DNA of 64,000 bases, taken from positions 1 to 64,000 of the forward strand of contig JAFRJC010000088.1 in NCBI GenBank assembly GCA_017432445.1, written 5' to 3'. The notes under the pieces were generated by a model. It searched no databases and was not told the origin of the DNA. It was given only the letters and a program-made list of their open reading frames with translations. The stretch's first letter is position 1. Each line of letters opens with the position of its first letter. Both the position numbers and the translations under genes were made by a program. This DNA comes from Eggerthellaceae bacterium (GTDB taxonomy: Bacteria; Actinomycetota; Coriobacteriia; Coriobacteriales; Eggerthellaceae). Shown one piece after another: positions 60,036-64,000 of this stretch.

Positions 60036-60217
60036 TGGCCCTGAAAAAGAAGAAACCTACTCGTATTCAGATGATTCAATCGTGGATAAACGGACATAAC
60101 CGATTCGCGTGTGCAACAATTGCACTTGGCACGGCAGTAGCGCTGGTGGGCCTATTCCTCTTCGTAGCATTTTCGGGATTCGGCGCATCGGCGGACTTCA
60201 TATACAACCAGTTCTAG
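60032..60217 (+). CDS. dltX: DltX-like small membrane peptide, last in dlt operon
   Basis: 61 residues; ATG 60032 overlaps the dltD stop (ATGA), with ATG 60035 next. A basic N-terminus (ALKKKKPTRIQ), one hydrophobic helix (about 28-50) and the C-terminal end ADFIYNQF. DltX peptides have the same layout and end in a conserved F-x-Y-N-E/Q-F tail, whose tyrosine is proposed to carry D-alanine between DltB and DltD. In Firmicutes dltX precedes dltA; here it follows dltD. Identification is by size, topology, tail and context. Confidence 0.78.
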   Translation: MMALKKKKPTRIQMIQSWINGHNRFACATIALGTAVALVGLFLFVAFSGFGASADFIYNQF

Positions 60218-60227
60218 GAAGGCGATT

Positions 60228-61583
60228 ATGAGCGAAAACGACTATCAACCGCAGCAGGAGCGCCCATCTCGCACGAGCTCGACCCCCACCAGGCGCACAA
60301 CTCCGACGCGCAGGAGCTACACCACGAACCGCCGAAGCACCTCTGGCGGTTCCACCTCCCGAGACGACAGCACGCGCGCTAGCTCGGGCCGCCGCAGCGC
60401 CAACGATGACGGCGCGGGTTATGCATCGGACGACTACGCCACGCGCAGGACAAGAACCGACGAAGGCCGAACGACTTCGACTGGCAGCGGGGAGGGCAGG
60501 CGCATCGCTCAGCAAAGCACCGTCTCGGGCAGCTCGGGCGACGGTCCCCTCCAGAACATCATGGACATGCTGCCCGGAGACAACATTTGGGTCAAACGCG
60601 GCATCCTCATCGCCGCGGCGCTTATCGTCGTACTGATCCTTGCCAATCTTGTGACCTGCGCTGCAGGCGCCTTGAGCGGCGGGGCAAGCAAGGCGACTTC
60701 TTCGGCGGCTTCCGCTTCCTCAGCCGCAAGCTCTGAGGCAACTTCCTCCGAGGCTTCCAGCACGACCGCCAAGCAGGGCGTTGCGAGCCCCTGGACCGAC
60801 GACGGCACTTTCACCACTGGCGACAGCACGCTGGACGCCTATATCAAGGACGTATGCGACAAGCACTCCACCGACGGCGCCACTTACGATCAAAACGCGT
60901 ACGATACCTATATCTACGTATCGCGCACCGACTACGTCGAGCGTCAGAACAACCAAAGCCCCTGGGGTCCCACCTGGGATATCGAGTACGCCAAACAGTA
61001 CTTCGAGGAAGGTGATTCCGGCAACTGCTATAACTATGCAGCCGTCGTCGAATACGTGCTGAAGTACTTCGGCTACTCTGACGCCGAAGCTGAGCCGTGC
61101 GTCGTCGCGCTGGAGAGCGGTGCGTGGGGCGACCACGGCCTGGTCTTCGTCACGAACAAGAAGGACAACAAGTACTGCATCATCGACAGCTCGCTTTCCG
61201 CAAACGGCTGGATGCTCGACGCAGACTCTTACCAGTATGACATCCGCAACATCAACCAAAATTCCAAGATCCAGGGCAACGTGGACGTACTCGGCGACAA
61301 CAACACGCCCACCCGCATCCCCGCTGGCGAGCTCACCGAAACAGAAAGCAGCTCTTCGGCATCTGCCTCTGCCGCATCCGAGAACACCGATGAGAACACC
61401 GACGAGAACACCGACGAAGAGCTGACCGAAGAAAGCACCGACGAGGAAGTCTACTACGAAGACGGCTCCGATGAGGAAGTCTACTACGAAGAAGATTCCG
61501 GCGAGGAAGAGGTCAACTACGATGAGACCTACGAGGACGACGGTGAGTCCTACGACGATGGGTCCGGCGAGGAAGAGGCGTAA
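60228..61583 (+). CDS. Membrane-anchored transglutaminase-fold protein
   Basis: 451 residues. Residues 1-120 are Ser/Thr/Arg-rich and hydrophilic; one membrane helix (about 124-145) follows; then a Ser/Ala stalk. A domain at 190-340 carries a transglutaminase/cysteine-protease-like triad: C267 in GNCYNYAAVVEYVLKY, H303 in WGDHGLVFV and D320 in YCIIDSS. The C-terminus (about 370-451) is made of Asp/Glu/Thr/Tyr repeats such as TDENTDENTDEE and EEVYYED. GGAAGGCGATT gives the ribosome site, and the gene starts ten bases after the DltX-like stop, so it is in the dlt transcript. Peptide crosslinking or hydrolysis outside the cell is likely; the substrate is unknown. Confidence 0.75.
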   Translation: MSENDYQPQQERPSRTSSTPTRRTTPTRRSYTTNRRSTSGGSTSRDDSTRASSGRRSANDDGAGYASDDYATRRTRTDEGRTTSTGSGEGRRIAQQSTVSGSSGDGPLQNIMDMLPGDNIWVKRGILIAAALIVVLILANLVTCAAGALSGGASKATSSAASASSAASSEATSSEASSTTAKQGVASPWTDDGTFTTGDSTLDAYIKDVCDKHSTDGATYDQNAYDTYIYVSRTDYVERQNNQSPWGPTWDIEYAKQYFEEGDSGNCYNYAAVVEYVLKYFGYSDAEAEPCVVALESGAWGDHGLVFVTNKKDNKYCIIDSSLSANGWMLDADSYQYDIRNINQNSKIQGNVDVLGDNNTPTRIPAGELTETESSSSASASAASENTDENTDENTDEELTEESTDEEVYYEDGSDEEVYYEEDSGEEEVNYDETYEDDGESYDDGSGEEEA

Positions 61584-61628
61584 GAGCTGACGCACGCTCA
61601 GTGTAAACCCGCCTTATAATCACTTGGA

Positions 61629-61665
61629 AACGCCGAGTTTCGCCCTTGCGGCGAGGCTCGGCGTT
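61629..61665. terminator. Bidirectional terminator, dlt operon / DUF2344 gene
   Basis: The nine-base arm AACGCCGAG pairs with CTCGGCGTT, with an inner TCGCC/GGCGA stem; CTTCT follows on the plus strand. It sits between convergent genes. Confidence 0.75.
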
Positions 61666-61668
61666 CTT

Positions 61669-62292
61669 CTATCGTTCCTCGGATTGCGCGATGCGGGTGA
61701 TAGAAACGACGGCGGCGTCGACTTTGCAGTGCGCCAACAGCACGTCGGGACGCAAACTGCCCGTCGGCAGGGCCCTGAGCGCAAACGTCGCCCGGTTTTC
61801 CTCTATCTCGAAAGGCTTGACCAGATAATCGGTCACGACGAGGGTCTTCTCCTTGCGCTTGCGCACAACCGAAACCGTTTCGGGCGCCTCGATTGCAGTC
61901 GGACTTCCATCGAAGATGGCTTCGTAGGTTGAAAGCGGGAAGGCCACGCTTGCCGCTGGCGCCTTCCCTTCGATGTAACGGCAGTCCTGCACCATGAGGT
62001 CAGGCACGCTGGCCTGTTGCAAGGCGGCAAGGGCCTCGGCAGGTGGTACGTAGCGCGTCAGCTGCAGATCGAAGATCTCGCAGGTGCTTCCAACCCCAAC
62101 GGGCAACGCCGCACCGAATGCAATCTTCATATGCGGCGAGAAACCCTGGCTGATGGCAAAGGGAAGCTTAGCGCGCCGCACGGTGCGCTCGAGCGTGTGC
62201 GCCACCTCTAGATGCGACAGCATGGCCAAACGGCCCTGTTCGACGTAAGTGCAGCGCAAGCGATACGTCTTTGGTGCATTGGGGTCGGTCAT
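61669..62292 (-). CDS. DUF2344 (TIGR03936-type) radical SAM-associated protein
   Basis: 207 residues from ATG 62292, which overlaps the upstream radical SAM stop (ATGA). Residues 10-110 match the family start: YRLRCTYVEQGRLAMLSHLE, then RTVRRAKLPFAISQGFSPH and FGAALPVGVGSTCEIFDLQL. These proteins are encoded next to, or fused with, TIGR03960-type B12-binding radical SAM proteins; the joint reaction has not been defined. Translational coupling here supports a complex. Confidence 0.9.
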   Translation of the reverse strand: MTDPNAPKTYRLRCTYVEQGRLAMLSHLEVAHTLERTVRRAKLPFAISQGFSPHMKIAFGAALPVGVGSTCEIFDLQLTRYVPPAEALAALQQASVPDLMVQDCRYIEGKAPAASVAFPLSTYEAIFDGSPTAIEAPETVSVVRKRKEKTLVVTDYLVKPFEIEENRATFALRALPTGSLRPDVLLAHCKVDAAVVSITRIAQSEER

Positions 62293-64000
62293 CGCGCACT
62301 CCCCCCTTCGAATGAATCGGGGGTTTCGGCTGGCTGGCACGTTCCCACGCGTGGCTCGGCAAGCTCGTTGTCCAATCCCAACCGCATGCACGCACCGCAA
62401 CCCGAACAGCTTCCGAAGGTGCAGTCAGGCGTCGTAGTCTCTCGTTCGGCCCGGTCACGCTCGCGAGCAAGCCATTTTGTCGACACTCCGCAACTGATGT
62501 GCCCCCACGGCATGACGTAATCGAGCGGGTAGCTCGTCTGTGCCGCGGCCTCGACGTCGAATGCTAGCGCCGATGCCGCATCGCGCCAAGCTTGCTCGTT
62601 GAAGTGCTCGCTCCAGGCATCGAAGCGCGCTCCGCGGCGCCATGCCTCTTCGACCAGATACGACGCCTCACGACCTCCCCTGCTCATGACCGCCTCGACG
62701 AAGCTGGTCTTGGGATCATGCCAGCTGATGGATACGGCGCGGTACTTGACCGAATGACGCAGCAAGTTCACGCGGCGCAGCGCCTCGTCGGGCGGAATCT
62801 GCCCATCCCACTGAAACGGCGTCTGGGCCTTGGGAACGAACAGCGCCACCGAGGCGCCAATCTGGATGGAGCCGCGCTGTTCTTTTGGAACGACCGCCCG
62901 GGCATGGTCATATGCCTGCTGAACGAGGCGTGCTATACCCTTCACATCCTCATCGGTCTCAGTTGGAAGGCCAATCATGAAATACAGCTTGCAGCGCCGC
63001 CAGCCTGCGGCGAAAGAGGCGTCCACAGCGCCGAACAGATCCTCTTCGGTCACGTTCTTGTTGATGACATCGCGCAAACGCTGGGTGCCCGCTTCGGGTG
63101 CGAACGTCAGGCCGCCCTTCTTCTGGCCGGCCACCAACCCCGCCATGTCGACGCCGAACGAATCAAGGCGCTGCGAAGGGATGGAGATGCGCACTCCCTT
63201 GCCTGCATAAACCTCGTTCAGACGGGTGAGGATCTCGCGAATCTGGGAATGGTCGGTCGACGAGAGCGAAGTGAGGGAAACTTCATCGTAGCCCGTCTGG
63301 GCAAGCCCCTCCACCACCGATGCCACGATGTTGTCGGCAGTGCGCTCTCGTACGGGACGGTACATCATGCCCGCCTGGCAGAATCGGCACCCACGCGCGC
63401 ATCCGCGCAGAATCTCGACGTTGAGCCTGTCGTGCACGGCTTCGGCAAAGGGCACGATGCAAGGTTCCCATCCAGGGCTTTGCGCAAAACCGTCGAAGAC
63501 GCGCTTAGTGATGGTGGTCGGCAGCCCTTCTTCCAAAGGCTCGATCCACGAGCCGGCCGCCTGCGCTTCTTCTTCGTTACGCCAACGGTACAGGAGCGGC
63601 ACGTACCAGCCTTCGAGGTTCGCCAAGGCACGTCGGATGTCATCCCGGGAAGCACCCTGTTCCTTCGCCTCGCGGATGAGCTGGAGTCCCTCGACGAGCG
63701 ATTGCTCCCCTTCTCCGATGTTGATGGCATCGAAGAACAAGGCATAAGGCTCAGGGTTATAGGCGCATGGCCCTCCTCCGACTACAAACGGGTCGTCGCA
63801 CGTCCGGTCGCCAGCACGAACGGGGATGCCCGCCAGATCCAACACTTCAAGCACATTGGTGGCTGCTAGCTCGTGCGGCAACGTGATGCCGATGACGTCG
63901 AAAGCGCGCAAGGGAGCGCATCCCTCGATCGAGAACATGGGAAGACCCTGGTCGCGCAGGGCATCGCACATGTCTGCAGCAGGCAAAAACCCGCGCTCGG
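62289..64000 (-). CDS. B12-binding-domain radical SAM protein (TIGR03960-type), 5' end beyond window
   Basis: Partial: the frame is open to base 64000 (ERGFLPAADMCDAL at the edge), so the true start is outside. 570 codons are present. The visible part begins in a cobalamin-binding-like domain (FSIEGCAPLRAFDVIGITLP, VGGGPCAYNPEPYALFFDA). It continues with the radical SAM cluster motif GCARGCRFCQAGMMYRPV (near residue 215 of the visible chain) and ends in a cysteine-rich segment (CTFGSCSGCGACMRLGL). The family pairs with DUF2344 proteins and is often near RNase G/L21 genes. Stop overlaps the next start by four bases. Confidence 0.9.
   Translation of the reverse strand, partial: ERGFLPAADMCDALRDQGLPMFSIEGCAPLRAFDVIGITLPHELAATNVLEVLDLAGIPVRAGDRTCDDPFVVGGGPCAYNPEPYALFFDAINIGEGEQSLVEGLQLIREAKEQGASRDDIRRALANLEGWYVPLLYRWRNEEEAQAAGSWIEPLEEGLPTTITKRVFDGFAQSPGWEPCIVPFAEAVHDRLNVEILRGCARGCRFCQAGMMYRPVRERTADNIVASVVEGLAQTGYDEVSLTSLSSTDHSQIREILTRLNEVYAGKGVRISIPSQRLDSFGVDMAGLVAGQKKGGLTFAPEAGTQRLRDVINKNVTEEDLFGAVDASFAAGWRRCKLYFMIGLPTETDEDVKGIARLVQQAYDHARAVVPKEQRGSIQIGASVALFVPKAQTPFQWDGQIPPDEALRRVNLLRHSVKYRAVSISWHDPKTSFVEAVMSRGGREASYLVEEAWRRGARFDAWSEHFNEQAWRDAASALAFDVEAAAQTSYPLDYVMPWGHISCGVSTKWLARERDRAERETTTPDCTFGSCSGCGACMRLGLDNELAEPRVGTCQPAETPDSFEGGSAR

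Noticed and set aside
61615-61620. TATAAT on the plus strand
   Set aside because: It lies directly before a terminator and no plus-strand gene follows; regarded as chance.

Overview
The window is about 60 percent GC and gene-dense. It reads as chromosome of an anaerobic, high-GC Gram-positive bacterium of the class Coriobacteriia (Eggerthellaceae-like, for example Slackia or a relative). This is inferred from gene content and cannot be proved here: a complete flxABCD-hdrABC set, many CCG-type iron-sulfur proteins, LutABC lactate oxidation, a dlt operon, lipoproteins with Ser/Ala/Glu-rich stalks, and no respiratory cytochromes. No rRNA, tRNA or CRISPR array was found.

Layout. 1-2139: an EamA permease cut by the window edge and an alanine/glycine symporter, both minus. 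2140-2497: a structured element that recurs at 55203. 2498-5739: a DUF975 membrane protein and a two-component pair. 5904-8048: two tandem DUF262 (GmrS-like) genes with no nuclease partner, bracketed by related palindromes. 8112-10025: a TipAL-type MerR regulator with a clear operator, and a threonine/serine dehydratase. 10095-13014: a thiamine-precursor ABC transporter under a TPP riboswitch. 13234-17651: a YjiH-type membrane protein and pntAB transhydrogenase. 17897-20642: sirtuin, metallo-hydrolase, flavin split-barrel protein and ComF. 20821-23372: an FAD oxidoreductase with a CCG iron-sulfur partner. 23577-26868: lipoprotein cyclophilin, LarE, TSCPD protein, RsmJ-like methyltransferase, Nudix hydrolase.

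26869-27255 holds a strongly folded inverted-repeat element just downstream of a seven-gene minus-strand operon (27256-34193) that encodes the FlxABCD-HdrABC electron-bifurcating complex. A lipoprotein, an IS110-family element with a candidate bridge-RNA leader, an ABC exporter, a small membrane protein and a LysR regulator follow. 40926-43728 carries an asparagine-synthetase homologue without its glutaminase nucleophile, a TcdA-like E1 enzyme and a flavin split-barrel protein. 43896-50045 is a lactate module: Ldh2-type dehydrogenase, LctP permease and LutABC. Then come a universal stress protein, a Cthe_2159-like lipoprotein, a FIST-domain protein and IlvE.

55443-61583 is a cell-envelope operon: small lipoprotein, dltA, dltB, dltC, dltD, a DltX-like peptide gene placed last rather than first, and a membrane-anchored transglutaminase-fold protein. 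The window ends with a DUF2344 protein and a B12-binding radical SAM protein cut by the right edge.

Metabolic theme: lactate enters by LctP and is oxidised by Ldh2 and/or LutABC. NAD(P)H pools are set by PntAB, and NADH can be split to ferredoxin and a thiol/disulfide acceptor by Flx-Hdr. The strongest unexplained signals are the two-copy structured element (2229 and 55203), the long inverted-repeat element (26983-27241), the DUF262 pair, the nucleophile-less asparagine synthetase homologue, and families of short hairpins with fixed loops.
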